Shown here in pieces: positions 1 through 9,142 of a stretch of 64,000 bases of DNA (its first letter is position 1; each line of letters begins with the position of its first letter). The position numbers and the translations under genes were made by a program. The notes beneath the pieces were generated by a model that was not told the DNA's origin, did no database searches, and saw nothing but the letters and a program-made list of their open reading frames with translations. The DNA is from Mesorhizobium sp. J428 (GTDB lineage Bacteria > Pseudomonadota > Alphaproteobacteria > Rhizobiales > Rhizobiaceae). The DNA is taken from the NCBI RefSeq assembly GCF_024699925.1, contig NZ_JAJOMX010000001.1:434001-498000 (forward strand). The letters are read 5' to 3'.

Positions 1-257
<257 letters not shown>

Positions 258-345
258 TCAGCCGCGAATGGTCTTTCCGTCAGGCGCCAGTTCGCGTAAC
301 TTTGTTGCGCACCAGAGCAAGATTCCATCCGCGAAGGAGAGCCCC

Positions 346-819
346 ATGGCGCCGAAAGCCGACCTCGACGCCATCGACTGGAAGATCCTGAAGGAACTGC
401 AGGACGACGGCCGCATGACCAATGTCGAGCTCTCTAAGCGGGTCGGCATCTCCGCGCCGCCCTGCCTCAGGCGCGTCAAGCGGTTGGAGGACAGCGGCAT
501 CATCCGCGGCTATCGCGCGCTGATCAATGCGCCCGCGCTCGGCCAGCAGGTCGTCGCCTTCTGCCTGATCGGGCTGCACCACCAGTCCGACGCGGAACTC
601 AAGCAGTTTTCCGAGCGCACGCGCGGCTGGCCGATCGTGCGCCAGGCGTGGATGGTCTCCGGCGAATCCGACTTCATGCTGCATTGCGTGGCGCCCGACC
701 TCGCCACCTTCCAGAGCTTCGTCATCGAGGAGCTGACCTCGACGCCGAACGTCGATACCGTCCGCACCGCGCTGACCATCCGGCAGGTGAAGGACGAGGG
801 GCTGGTGGACATTCCGTGA
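346..819 (+). CDS. Lrp/AsnC family transcriptional regulator
   Basis: Predicted 157-residue DNA-binding regulator that senses an amino acid or related metabolite. Residues about 8-55 form the AsnC-type helix-turn-helix (LDAIDWKILKELQDDGR, then NVELSKRVGISAPPCLRRVK). Residues about 70-145 form the RAM ligand/oligomerisation domain. The length equals the family norm. The ATG at 346 was chosen over upstream in-frame starts because GAAGGAGA lies just ahead at 333-340 and the family fold begins here. Divergent from trxB, so it may control it; the ligand is unknown. Confidence 0.92.
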   Translation: MAPKADLDAIDWKILKELQDDGRMTNVELSKRVGISAPPCLRRVKRLEDSGIIRGYRALINAPALGQQVVAFCLIGLHHQSDAELKQFSERTRGWPIVRQAWMVSGESDFMLHCVAPDLATFQSFVIEELTSTPNVDTVRTALTIRQVKDEGLVDIP

Positions 820-917
820 GGGCGGCGCTCTCTTCCGGCTCCAGGTTTGACCCCGGCCCGCTCCGCCGCTAGAGCCACCGGATCGGCTGTTTCGCCGGAC
901 CACGGACCGGTCGCCAG

Positions 918-1703
918 ATGACTGACATTGCCCTCTCCGCCTACATCATCTGCAAAGACGAGCGCGATTTCCTCGGCGACTGCCTGGAAAGCCTGCGCGG
1001 CTTCCGCGAGATCGTCATCGTCGATTCGGGCTCTACGGACGGCACGCTGGATCTGATCCGCGAGCATCAGGCGCGCGGCGTCCCGATCACGCTCTTCGAG
1101 CGCGGCTGGCCCGGCTTCGCCGCTCAGAAGCAGTTCGCCCTGGAGCAGTGCACCCATTCCTGGTGCTTCAACCTCGACGCCGACGAGCGGCTGACGCCGG
1201 AGCTGCGCGACTGGCTGGCAAAATTCCGGCCGGGCGAGCAGGCCGGCATCGCCTTCAAGCGCGTCGACTACCTGCCCGGCCACGGCTATCCGTCGCCCTC
1301 CGTGCATGCGCAGTTCCATCCCCGGCTCGTGCGCAAGGAGCGAGCCCGCTACGACCTCGATCTCAGGGTGCATGAAGGGCTGATCTTCGACGGCCCGGTC
1401 GAGAAGGTGTCGGGGCCGCGGATGCTGCACTACCGCACGCTCTCGATCGCCGAGGCGATGCGCAAGGCGATCGACTATGCCGAGCTCAAGGCCCGCGACA
1501 TGCGCGACCGCGGCCGCAAGGCAAGCTTCGCCACCATGACGATCCGCCCGCTCGGCCGCTTCCTCAAATACTATCTGCTGCAGCGGTACATCCTGTGCGG
1601 CCTGCCCGGCCTGATCTACTCGGTCGAGGCCGCGATCTACGTCTTCCTCACCGAAGCCAAGCTCTACCGCAAGTCGCTGGGTCCCGACGCACCGCCGGAG
1701 TGA
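918..1703 (+). CDS. Glycosyltransferase family 2 (WaaE/KdtX-like, LPS core)
   Basis: Predicted membrane-associated transferase of 261 residues. The N-terminus SAYIICKDE, VDSGSTDGT at about 36-43 and the metal-binding LDADE (Asp87, Asp89) are the GT-A nucleotide-sugar motifs. The family includes WaaE/KdtX-like enzymes that add glucose to the LPS inner core. A hydrophobic, basic C-terminus (about 205-250, RFLKYYLLQRY) fits membrane association. It sits beside the heptose genes, which supports a core-oligosaccharide role. The acceptor and sugar cannot be read from sequence. Confidence 0.82.
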   Translation: MTDIALSAYIICKDERDFLGDCLESLRGFREIVIVDSGSTDGTLDLIREHQARGVPITLFERGWPGFAAQKQFALEQCTHSWCFNLDADERLTPELRDWLAKFRPGEQAGIAFKRVDYLPGHGYPSPSVHAQFHPRLVRKERARYDLDLRVHEGLIFDGPVEKVSGPRMLHYRTLSIAEAMRKAIDYAELKARDMRDRGRKASFATMTIRPLGRFLKYYLLQRYILCGLPGLIYSVEAAIYVFLTEAKLYRKSLGPDAPPE

Positions 1704-1735
1704 GCGGCAACGGAAACTCACGGACGTTATGAAGT

Positions 1736-1880
1736 TACCCCCACCCCTAACCCCTCCCCACAAGGGGGAGGGAGACTGGGTCGTGTCCGCAACGACTGTA
1801 GCGCGAACTTGTTGCCGCCGCCTGCGATGCCGTGACCAGGTCCCCCTCCCCCTTGTGGGGAGGGGTTAGGGGTGGGGGTA
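1736..1880. repeat. Palindromic intergenic repeat, type A
   Basis: Two near-perfect inverted arms, each beginning or ending with TACCCCCACCCCTAACCCCT, lie at about 1736-1772 and 1841-1880 around a 67-base centre. The element fills the gap between the convergent GT2 and gmhB genes. Its arrangement and composition match non-coding palindromic repeats dispersed in rhizobial genomes. It could also form a strong transcript-end hairpin for both neighbours. Confidence 0.75.
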
Positions 1881-1885
1881 GCTCC

Positions 1886-2512
1886 CTATGAGATGGGCTT
1901 GCCCTTAGGAGATGCCTGCCCGGCAGCGTCCGCTATAGCGGCCATCAGGTCCTCGGACGATTTCCCGTCGAACAGGAAGACGTGCGGCAATCCCGCCCGC
2001 CTTCCCGCCTCCATGTCTGTCTCCCGGTCGCCGACCATGATCGACCGCGCAAGATCGAGGTCGGCGATCTCGGCCGCACGCAGGATCATGCCGGGATTGG
2101 GCTTGCGCATCGGATGGTCGGCGACGGCGAGGTTCCCCTTACCGTCCTCGTGATAGGCGCAGGCGAGCACGAGGTCGATGCGGCAGCCTTCCGCCGCCAG
2201 CAGCTCGACCACGCGGCGGTTCACCGCCTCGAACGCGTCCCAGCCGAACAGGCCGCGCGCGACGCCGGACTGGTTGGTGACGATGACGCTCGCGAGACCG
2301 GCATCGTTCGCCGCTCGGATGGCTGGGAAAATGCCGGGAAGCAGCACGATCTCGGCCGGATCGCTCGGATAGCCGGTGTCGACATTGATCGTGCCGTCGC
2401 GGTCGAGGAACAGCGCCGGACGGCCGCGGAAGGGTTCGAGGTCGGACAGCGGCTGCACCCACAGGCCGGGCTCGGCGAGATGCCGCGTCCAGTCCGCGCC
2501 CGGCTCAGCCAT
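1886..2512 (-). CDS. gmhB: D-glycero-beta-D-manno-heptose 1,7-bisphosphate 7-phosphatase
   Basis: Removes the C7 phosphate in ADP-heptose synthesis for LPS core. It has 208 residues. The HAD motif I is LFLDRDGTIN (Asp37/Asp39), motif II is VTNQSG, and the C-terminal acidic motif is MVGDRETDMEAG. The zinc-binding Cys/His loop of the E. coli enzyme is largely missing here (ACAYHEDGKGN, then DHPMRKPNPGM), so it is a zinc-loop-poor variant. The start overlaps the gmhA stop by 8 bases. It is the last gene of hldE-gmhA-gmhB. The context makes the heptose role more likely than histidinol phosphatase. Confidence 0.88.
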   Translation of the reverse strand: MAEPGADWTRHLAEPGLWVQPLSDLEPFRGRPALFLDRDGTINVDTGYPSDPAEIVLLPGIFPAIRAANDAGLASVIVTNQSGVARGLFGWDAFEAVNRRVVELLAAEGCRIDLVLACAYHEDGKGNLAVADHPMRKPNPGMILRAAEIADLDLARSIMVGDRETDMEAGRRAGLPHVFLFDGKSSEDLMAAIADAAGQASPKGKPIS

Positions 2513-3077
2513 CGGCGAGCCGCGCCTCCACCTGTTCGCACAGGAAGTGGTAGAGGCAGAGGTGGCCCTGCTGGATGATCGGCGTCGCGGTCGAGGGCAC
2601 GTTGAGCAGGATGTCGCACAGCGGCGCGAGCTTGCCGCCGGTGTCGCCGGTCATGCCGATCACCGTCATGCCGAGCTTGCGCGCCTCTTCTGCCGCGAGC
2701 AGGATCGAGGGCGAGTTGCCGCTGGTCGAGATGGCGAGCAGCACCGCGCCCGGCCCGCCATGCGCCTCGACCTGGCGCGAAAACACTGTGTCGTAGCCGA
2801 AATCGTTGCCCCATGCGGTCAGCACGGCCGCATTCGCCGGCAGTGCTATCACGTTGTACGCCTTGCGGTTTTTCAGGAAGCGACCCACCAGTTCGCCGGC
2901 GATGTGCAACGCATCCGCTGCCGAGCCGCCATTGCCGCAGATCAGCAGCGGCTTGCCGGCCGAAAGGGCCGCGACCACCGCCTCGACCGAGCTGTCCATC
3001 GCCGCCGACAGGTCGCGCTCGACCATCGCGCTCAGCGCGTCGGCCGAGCGGACGAGATAATCGTTCAGGCCGGCCAT
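2505..3077 (-). CDS. gmhA: Sedoheptulose-7-phosphate isomerase
   Basis: Converts sedoheptulose 7-phosphate to D-glycero-D-manno-heptose 7-phosphate, the first step to ADP-heptose. It has 190 residues and one SIS domain: CGNGGSAADALHIAGELVGR (about 46-65) and the sugar-phosphate loop ISTSGNSPS (about 118-126). The ATG overlaps the hldE stop (TGATG), indicating translational coupling. It is followed by gmhB in the same operon. The length and motifs match GmhA. Confidence 0.93.
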   Translation of the reverse strand: MAGLNDYLVRSADALSAMVERDLSAAMDSSVEAVVAALSAGKPLLICGNGGSAADALHIAGELVGRFLKNRKAYNVIALPANAAVLTAWGNDFGYDTVFSRQVEAHGGPGAVLLAISTSGNSPSILLAAEEARKLGMTVIGMTGDTGGKLAPLCDILLNVPSTATPIIQQGHLCLYHFLCEQVEARLADG

Positions 3078-4562
3078 CAGTTCACTTGTCCCTGCAGTTT
3101 GCGGATCGTCGCCGTCGTCGAGCGGCCGGCAACGAGGTCGACCAGGAGCACCTTGCCGCCATTGGCCTGAACGATGTCGGCGCCGACCACCTTGTCGATC
3201 GTGTAATCCGCGCCCTTGACCAGCACGTCTGGCTTCAAAAGCTCGATCAGCCTCAGCGGCGTGTCCTCGCCGAACACGACCACGGCATCGACCGAGGCGA
3301 GCGCCGCGAGCACGCAGGCGCGGTCGTGCTCGGTGTTGACCGGCCGCCCCTCCCCCTTCAGCCGCCGCACCGAAGCGTCGCTGTTGAGGCCGAGCACCAG
3401 CCGGTCGCACTGGCTGCGCGCCGCGTGCAAAAGGCTGACATGGCCCGCATGCAATATGTCGAAGCAGCCATTGGTGAAGCCTACCGTCAGCCCCTCGCGC
3501 TTCCACGCCGCGACCAGCCGCTCGGCGCCTGCGAGGTCCAGCACGGCATCGACGTGGTGCGCCGGGCCGCTGGCGCGCGACAGCGCACCGATCAGTTCCT
3601 CGACCGTCAGGCAGGCCGTGCCGCGCTTGGCGACGACCACGCCCGCCGCCGCATTGGCGAGTTGCGCCGCGATGCTGCGATGCGCGCCCGCACCCAGCGC
3701 CAGCGCGAAGGTCGCGATCACCGTGTCGCCGGCACCCGACACGTCGAACACCTCGCGCGCCTGGGTGGCGATGTGGCGCGCATCCGCGGCATCGACGACG
3801 CTCATGCCCTTCTCGCTGCGCGTGGCGAGGATGAAGTCGAAGCCGTGCGCGGCGATCAGTTCGCGCGTCGCGAGCTCGATTTCGTCGTCCGACATCACCG
3901 CGCGCCCGACCGCCTCGCCGAGCTCCTTGCGGTTGGGCGTGACGGCGGTCGCCCCGGCATAATGGCTGAAATCGCGGCTCTTCGGGTCGACCAGCACCGG
4001 CTTGCCGGCGGCTTTCGCAATCGCGATCAGCTCGGCCGCGACGCCATTGGTGAGCACGCCCTTGCCGTAGTCGGACAGCACCGCGATGTCGGCATCGGCG
4101 AGCGCCGCCGCGAATCGGGCGACGAGTTCGGCGCGCGTCGGCGCATCGAGCGGGGCCACCTCCTCCTCGTCGAAGCGCAGCACCTGCTGGTTCATGGCGA
4201 TGAAGCGGCTCTTGCACGAGGTCATGCGTGCCCGCGACACCACGACGCCGCCGGCATCGATGCCGAGGTCGGAGAGCATGGACAGCACGGTGCGGCCGGC
4301 GGGATCGTCGCCCACGGCCGTGATCGCGCTTGCCTTGCCGCCCAGCGACACGATGTTGGCAACGACGTTGCCCGCCCCGCCGAGCGCCTGCGTCGCCGCG
4401 CGCCCATGCAGCGGGGATCGGCGCCTCGGGCGAGATGCGCTCGACGACGCCGCTGACGAAGCGATCGAGGATGAAGTCGCCGACCACCAGCACCCGGACG
4501 CCGGCAAGGCGACCGAGCACGCGATGAACGGTTTCGATCGAAGGAAGAGAGGTGTCGCTCAT
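3077..4562 (-). CDS. hldE: Bifunctional heptose-7-phosphate kinase / heptose-1-phosphate adenylyltransferase, frameshifted
   Basis: The kinase phosphorylates C1 and the adenylyltransferase later makes ADP-heptose. The N-terminus (MSDTSLPSIETVHRVLG, ending RISPEAPIP) is in one frame. From LHGRAAT and GGAGNVVANIVSLGG on, the protein continues in another frame through the ribokinase-type kinase domain to the cytidylyltransferase domain (FTNGCFDILHAGH, with HxGH) and the C-terminus KLQGQVN. The change lies near 4409-4416, and the span is a multiple of three plus one, so it has one extra base or lacks two. Everything else is full-length and coupled to gmhA, so a sequence error is the simplest reading. 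If real, heptose synthesis would be lost. Confidence 0.85.
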
Positions 4563-4732
4563 TCTGGTCCGGTGTGAGGCGCGGCCAGCCGGGCCGACGC
4601 CCGCAGGGCGATATACCCTGGACTGCTGCAGCGCAACCATGGCGATTTGTCGACAGGCGTGGCCGGCTCGACTATATGCGCAGCAACACCACGACCTTCC
4701 GAGACATGAACATCGATGGCCAACGGCTTCGC

Positions 4733-4862
4733 CGCCCCCCTCACCCGGCCTCCGCTTCGCTCGGCCACCCTCTCCCCAAGGGGAGAGGAAATGGCGATGC
4801 GCCGCGCGACCTCTTCTCCCCTCGGGGAGAAGGTGGCCGCGAAGCGGCCGGATGAGGGGGGC
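4733..4862. repeat. Palindromic intergenic repeat, type B, in the hldE-hldD gap
   Basis: The gap of about 350 bases between divergent hldE and hldD carries two inverted arms. The left arm (4733-4788) starts CGCCCCCCTCACCCGGCC and ends CCCCAAGGGGAGAGG. The right arm (4810-4861) ends GGCCGGATGAGGGGGG. Related elements occur at 15303-15344 and 19256-19399. The rest of the gap must hold both promoters; I could not assign convincing -35/-10 boxes. Confidence 0.75.
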
Positions 4863-4915
4863 GGCCGGCCCGGCGTTGGCCGCAGGATTCGGTTACTTCA
4901 GAGGCGATTGACCCC

Positions 4916-5866
4916 ATGATCATCGTGACAGGCGGGGCCGGCATGATCGGCTCCAACATCGTGGCCGCGCTCAACGCGGAGGGGCGGGACGACATTCTCG
5001 TCGTCGACGACCTGACCGACGGCCGCAAGATCGCCAACCTCGCCGACCTTTCGATCGCCGATTATCTCGACAAAGACGATTTCCTTACTCGGCTGGAAGC
5101 GGGCGAATTCGGCACCGTCGACGCCGTCTTCCACCAGGGAGCGTGCTCGACCACGACCGAGTGGAACGGCAAGTTCATGATGGAGGTGAACTACGCCTAT
5201 TCGAAGCGGCTGCTGCATGCCTGCCTCGGCGCGAAGATTCCCTTCCTCTACGCCTCGTCCGCCTCCGTCTACGGCGGCGGCTCTGTGTTCCGCGAGGAGC
5301 TCGACTTCGAGCGGCCGCTCAACGTCTATGCCTGGTCGAAGAAGCTGTTCGACGACTATGTCCGCCGCAACGTGCTGGGGCGCGAGACCTCGCAGGTCGC
5401 CGGCCTGCGCTATTTCAACGTCTACGGCCCGCGCGAGGACCACAAGGGCACCATGGCCTCCGTCGCCTTCCACCTGTTCAATCAGGTCTCGCGCGGCGAG
5501 AACCCGAAGCTGTTCGGCGCCTATGATGGCTTCGGCCCGGGCGAGCAGAGCCGAGACTTCATCCATGTCGGCGACGTCGCCGACGTCAATCTCTGGCTCT
5601 GGAAGACCGGCGCCAGCGGCATCTTCAACTGCGGCACCGGCCGCGCCCAGCCGTTCCGAACCATCGCCGAGACTGTGATCGACCAGTTGCAGCAGGGCGA
5701 GATCGAGTTCATCGAGTTCCCCGATCATTTGAAGGGCCGCTACCAGAGTTTCACCGAGGCTGATATGAGCCGCCTCAGGGCCGCCGGCTACAACGGCTCC
5801 TTCCGCACCGTCGAACAGGGCGTCAAAGACTACATCGCATGGCTGAAAGCCCGTCCATCCTCGTGA
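4916..5866 (+). CDS. hldD: ADP-L-glycero-D-manno-heptose 6-epimerase
   Basis: Epimerises ADP-D,D-heptose to the L,D form used by the heptosyltransferases. It has 316 residues, the usual length. The NADP-binding GGAGMIGSN is at 6-14, the catalytic YAWSKK at about 141-146, and the Ser region SSASVYGGG at about 115-123. [12 protein letters not shown] and the C-terminal substrate-binding [18 protein letters not shown] segment are typical of HldD. The end overlaps the waaF start by 28 bases, so the two are probably co-transcribed with waaC. Confidence 0.94.
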   Translation: MIIVTGGAGMIGSNIVAALNAEGRDDILVVDDLTDGRKIANLADLSIADYLDKDDFLTRLEAGEFGTVDAVFHQGACSTTTEWNGKFMMEVNYAYSKRLLHACLGAKIPFLYASSASVYGGGSVFREELDFERPLNVYAWSKKLFDDYVRRNVLGRETSQVAGLRYFNVYGPREDHKGTMASVAFHLFNQVSRGENPKLFGAYDGFGPGEQSRDFIHVGDVADVNLWLWKTGASGIFNCGTGRAQPFRTIAETVIDQLQQGEIEFIEFPDHLKGRYQSFTEADMSRLRAAGYNGSFRTVEQGVKDYIAWLKARPSS

Positions 5867-6828
5867 TCGGCCCCCGCTGGGTGGGCGACATGGTGATGGC
5901 GCAGTGCCTGTTCTCTGCGCTGCGCGAGCTTCATCCGGACGCCGCGATCGACGTGATCGCGCCTGCCTGGGCCGCCCCTCTGGTCGAGCGCATGCCGGAG
6001 ATCCGCGCCCGCATCGACGCTCCCTTCTCGCGCAAAAGGCTGGAGCTCGGCGCCCGCTTCCGCCTCGGCCGCGCGCTCAAGGACCGCTACGGCGAAGCCT
6101 ATGTGATGCAGGGAAGCTGGAAGTCGGCGCTGGTGCCCTTCTTCGCCGGCATCCCGAAGCGCGTCGGCCACCGCCGCGAGATGCGCTACGGCCTGATTAA
6201 CCGCATCATTCCGCTCCCCGCCGAGCTCAAGCGCAAAACCGCGCGCGCCTTCCACACGCTCGCCGGCGGCGGCCAGTTCCGTGCACCGAAGCTGACCGTC
6301 GATATGGAAAACCAGCGCGTTCTGCTCGAACGCCACGGCCTTGCCAAGGGCGGCTTCGTGGCGCTGATGCCCGGCGCCGAGTTCGGCCCTGCCAAGCGCT
6401 GGCCGAGCGCCGCCTATGCCGGCCTCGCCCGCGCGCTCATGCAGCGCGGGCTGAAGGTGGTGCTGTTCGGCTCGAAGAACGACCAGCCCGTGACCTCCGA
6501 GATCGCGGGCCTCGCCCCCGGCGCGATCGACCTCGCCGGCCAGACGACGCTCACCGACGTCATCGACCTGATCGCCGCCGCGAAAGTCTCGGTCTCGAAC
6601 GACAGCGGCCTGATGCATGTGGCCGCCGCCGTCGGCACGCCGATCGTCGGCGTCTACGGCTCGACCTCGCCGGAAAACACCCCGCCGCTGGCGGAACAGC
6701 GCGAACTGGTCTGGCTCGGCCTCGACTGCTCGCCCTGCCATCAGAAGGAATGCCCGCTCGGACACCTGAACTGCCTCAACACGCTGGAGGTGGGCCGCGT
6801 GCTCGCCTCGGTCGAGCGGTTGCTATGA
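5839..6828 (+). CDS. waaF: Lipopolysaccharide heptosyltransferase II
   Basis: Adds the second heptose to the LPS inner core at the cytoplasmic face of the inner membrane. It is a 329-residue GT9 protein. The N-terminal domain begins [14 protein letters not shown]. The C-terminal ADP-heptose-binding part shows [14 protein letters not shown] (about 175-188), [14 protein letters not shown] (about 252-265) and [14 protein letters not shown]. The cysteine-rich tail ([15 protein letters not shown]) is characteristic of WaaF. It overlaps hldD and lies 10 bases before waaC. Confidence 0.93.
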   Translation: MAESPSILVIGPRWVGDMVMAQCLFSALRELHPDAAIDVIAPAWAAPLVERMPEIRARIDAPFSRKRLELGARFRLGRALKDRYGEAYVMQGSWKSALVPFFAGIPKRVGHRREMRYGLINRIIPLPAELKRKTARAFHTLAGGGQFRAPKLTVDMENQRVLLERHGLAKGGFVALMPGAEFGPAKRWPSAAYAGLARALMQRGLKVVLFGSKNDQPVTSEIAGLAPGAIDLAGQTTLTDVIDLIAAAKVSVSNDSGLMHVAAAVGTPIVGVYGSTSPENTPPLAEQRELVWLGLDCSPCHQKECPLGHLNCLNTLEVGRVLASVERLL

Positions 6829-6838
6829 AGATGCTGCC

Positions 6839-7816
6839 GTGAGGGTGCTCATCGTCAAGACGTCGTCGATGGGCGACGTGATCCACACCTTCCCGGCGGT
6901 GGAGGATGCGCTCGCCGCGCGGCCCGACATCGAGTTCGGCTGGTGCGTCGAGGAGGCCTTCGCCGGCATCGTCGCGCTCCATCCGAAAATCCGCCCCATC
7001 CACCGGGTTGCTCTCCGCCGCTGGCGCAAGAACCTCTTCTCTCTCGCCACCTGGAGAGAGATGCGCGCCTTCCGACGGGAACTGAGAGCCGCGCGCTACG
7101 ACCTCGTCCTGGACGCCCAAGGCCTGCTTAAATCCGCATTCGCCGCACGTCAGGCGCGATCGCCCGTCTGGGGCCTCGACCGCGCGAGCGCCCGCGAACC
7201 GGTCGCCTCCCTTTTCTACGCCAGGGGCTTCGCCGTCCCCAACGGCCTGCACGCCATCGAGCGCACCCGTCGCCTGTTCGGCCAGGCGCTCGGCTATGCG
7301 CCGGACCTGACGAAGCTCGGCTCTGGCATCGTGCCGCCCGCATCCGGCTACATCGCGCCGCCCGGCACCCGAACCGCCTTCCTGCTCCACGGCGCCAGCC
7401 GCGACGACAAGAAGTGGAGCATCGTCGAATGGCAGGCCGTCGCAACCGCCTGCCTTGCCCGCGGCCTTACCCCGCTCGTCACCTGGTCGAACGACGCCGA
7501 ACGGCAGGTTGCCTATTCGATCGCGGCCGTCCCGGGCGTCACCATCATCCCGAAATCGCCACTTCCCGAAATTGCCGGCGCGCTCGGCCGCTCGGCGCTC
7601 GCCATCGGCGTCGACACTGGCCTCACCCACCTCGCCGCCGCCTTCGGCGTGCCGACGGTTGCGGTCTTCCTGTCGACTGAGCCCGGCCTCACCGGCCCGC
7701 GCGGCGCCTATGCGTCGTCGCTGGCAGCCGAACCGGGCAAGCCGGTCCGGGCACAGGATGCAATGGACGAAGCGGAAAAGCTGATGGCCGCGCGCGGGCG
7801 CGGCCTCGCCGGCTGA
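6839..7816 (+). CDS. waaC: Lipopolysaccharide heptosyltransferase I
   Basis: Adds the first heptose to Kdo of the inner core. It is a 325-residue GT9 protein with N-terminus RVLIVKTSSMGDVIHTFPAV, the WaaC signature, and LLHGASRDDKKW and GVDTGLTHLAAAFGVPTVAVF in the C-terminal donor site. The start is GTG at 6839. An alternative start is unlikely, because the first beta strand begins at residue 2. Third gene of hldD-waaF-waaC. Convergent with greA, with 3 bases between the stop codons. Confidence 0.92.
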   Translation: MRVLIVKTSSMGDVIHTFPAVEDALAARPDIEFGWCVEEAFAGIVALHPKIRPIHRVALRRWRKNLFSLATWREMRAFRRELRAARYDLVLDAQGLLKSAFAARQARSPVWGLDRASAREPVASLFYARGFAVPNGLHAIERTRRLFGQALGYAPDLTKLGSGIVPPASGYIAPPGTRTAFLLHGASRDDKKWSIVEWQAVATACLARGLTPLVTWSNDAERQVAYSIAAVPGVTIIPKSPLPEIAGALGRSALAIGVDTGLTHLAAAFGVPTVAVFLSTEPGLTGPRGAYASSLAAEPGKPVRAQDAMDEAEKLMAARGRGLAG

Positions 7817-7819
7817 GGA

Positions 7820-8293
7820 TCAGCCGAAACGCAGGTCGACGATCTCGTAGCCGCGCGCGCCGCCGGGTGCGTTGACCTCGATCGTGTCGCCGACTTCCTT
7901 GCCGATCAGCGCGCGCGCGATCGGCGAGGAGATCGAGATGCGGCCCGACTTCACATCGGCTTCCATGTCGCCGACGATCTGGTAGGTCTTCTTCTCCTCG
8001 GTGTCCTCGTCGACCACGTCGACCGTGGCGCCGAACTTCACCTTGTCGCCCGACAGCTTCGACACGTCGATCACGTCGGCGCGCGCGATCAGGTCCTCGA
8101 GCTCGCTGATGCGACCCTCGTTGAGGCTCTGCGATTCTTTCGCGGCGTGGTATTCGGCATTCTCGGACAGGTCGCCATGCGAGCGCGCCTCGGCGATCGC
8201 CTCGATGATGCGCGGACGCTCCTCCTGCTGACGCCACCGCAGCTCTTCCTTGATGGCTGCGAAGCCGGAGCCGGTCATCGGGACCTTGATCAT
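7820..8293 (-). CDS. greA: Transcription elongation factor GreA
   Basis: Rescues backtracked RNA polymerase by stimulating transcript cleavage. It has 157 residues, the standard length. The N-terminal coiled coil (about 10-75) includes [19 protein letters not shown] with the acidic tip. The C-terminal FKBP-like domain holds the [14 protein letters not shown] signature. The ATG at 8293 ([11 protein letters not shown]) was chosen over one 12 codons upstream because GGAAGG and GGGCAGG precede it and family members start here. Confidence 0.96.
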   Translation of the reverse strand: MIKVPMTGSGFAAIKEELRWRQQEERPRIIEAIAEARSHGDLSENAEYHAAKESQSLNEGRISELEDLIARADVIDVSKLSGDKVKFGATVDVVDEDTEEKKTYQIVGDMEADVKSGRISISSPIARALIGKEVGDTIEVNAPGGARGYEIVDLRFG

Positions 8294-8351
8294 TTCCTGC
8301 CCTTCCTTCCACTCCCCGTGCGGCGACACCCAACGGCGCCCCGTCCCGCGC

Positions 8352-8395
8352 GGGCAAAAAGAAAACGGTCCGCGAGCCTTCGCTAACGGGACCGC
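8352..8395 (-). terminator. Rho-independent terminator for the PH-domain gene
   Basis: Read on the minus strand, GCGGTCC (8395-8389) pairs with GGACCG (8371-8366). An inner GCGA/TCGC helix is present and the hairpin is followed by TTTTCTTTTT (8365-8356 region). It lies downstream of the gene ending at 8467 and upstream of the greA start, so it insulates greA from it. Confidence 0.75.
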
Positions 8396-8466
8396 CGAAC
8401 CTGTCTGCCGATCAATATAGCTGCTTCGCGGCGATTTTCACGAAAAAAATGCTGACGTAGCGGTGG

Positions 8467-9000
8467 CTACCCTGCCAGAATCCGCGGAATTTCAGCGGAT
8501 TCGACCGGTATTTCGACCGGAGGCAACGGTTTGCGCTGCTCCAGCCGGTCGAGGATGGCGGCGCGTGCCGCATCCGCGTCGGCAAGGTCGGCGACGGCAA
8601 ACGGCGTCCCACCCGCCAGATCGACCACCAGCGTCGAGCTTCCCGCCAGCTTCCCGCCCAGCCGGCGCCGCACCCTTATCCCCCGGATCACCGAATAGGG
8701 GACGACATATTGCCCGGTGCGCGGAAAACCCGGGTGCAGCAGAAGCGTGTGCGGCATGACGTCGATCCGCGCCGTCGCGCGCCGCAGCACCGCATAGGCG
8801 ATCAGAAAAGGCAGGGACAGGCATAGCGCCAGGATGCAGAGCCGGGCCAGCGCGCCGTCGCCCCGCCCGGCGACCAGCAGAGCCATAAGCGGCAGCCCGT
8901 AGAGCGCCGTCACGACGAGGATCGGCAAGACGAGACTGCGGACGGACGCGGTGAACGAGCCGCTGCCGGTATGCTCGGCATTGTCGTTGGCGCCCCTCAT
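8467..9000 (-). CDS. Membrane protein with bacterial PH-like domain
   Basis: Function unknown. It has 177 residues. Two adjacent hydrophobic segments (about 22-45 and 50-70) are followed by a soluble part with HTLLLHPGFPRTGQYVVPYS and IRGIRVRRRLGG. This two-helix plus beta layout resembles the bPH/YdbS-type membrane proteins. The C-terminus is short and polar. It is transcribed alone towards greA, with a terminator between. The domain assignment is by pattern only. Confidence 0.6.
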   Translation of the reverse strand: MRGANDNAEHTGSGSFTASVRSLVLPILVVTALYGLPLMALLVAGRGDGALARLCILALCLSLPFLIAYAVLRRATARIDVMPHTLLLHPGFPRTGQYVVPYSVIRGIRVRRRLGGKLAGSSTLVVDLAGGTPFAVADLADADAARAAILDRLEQRKPLPPVEIPVESAEIPRILAG

Positions 9001-9142
9001 GATCCCCCCGAATCACGATCACCCGCTTGTGACCGCAACTATAGGCGCTTTTTCGCATTGCCGAAGGGGAAGTGCTTGCGCAAACGCCGCAAGGCCCCAT
9101 GTCAGACCCTCGATCGACGGAAAAACGACAGGAGATGAACCG

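Noticed and set aside
2813..4456. Long plus-strand open frame opposite hldE/gmhA
   Set aside because: Arg/His-rich shadow of high-GC coding DNA; the opposite strand encodes recognisable enzymes.
2505..4640. A 711-codon open frame spanning gmhA and hldE
   Set aside because: It is a chimera: the hldE N-terminus, then an out-of-frame Arg/Gly-rich stretch, then gmhA. The real proteins are recovered by a frame change near 4412.
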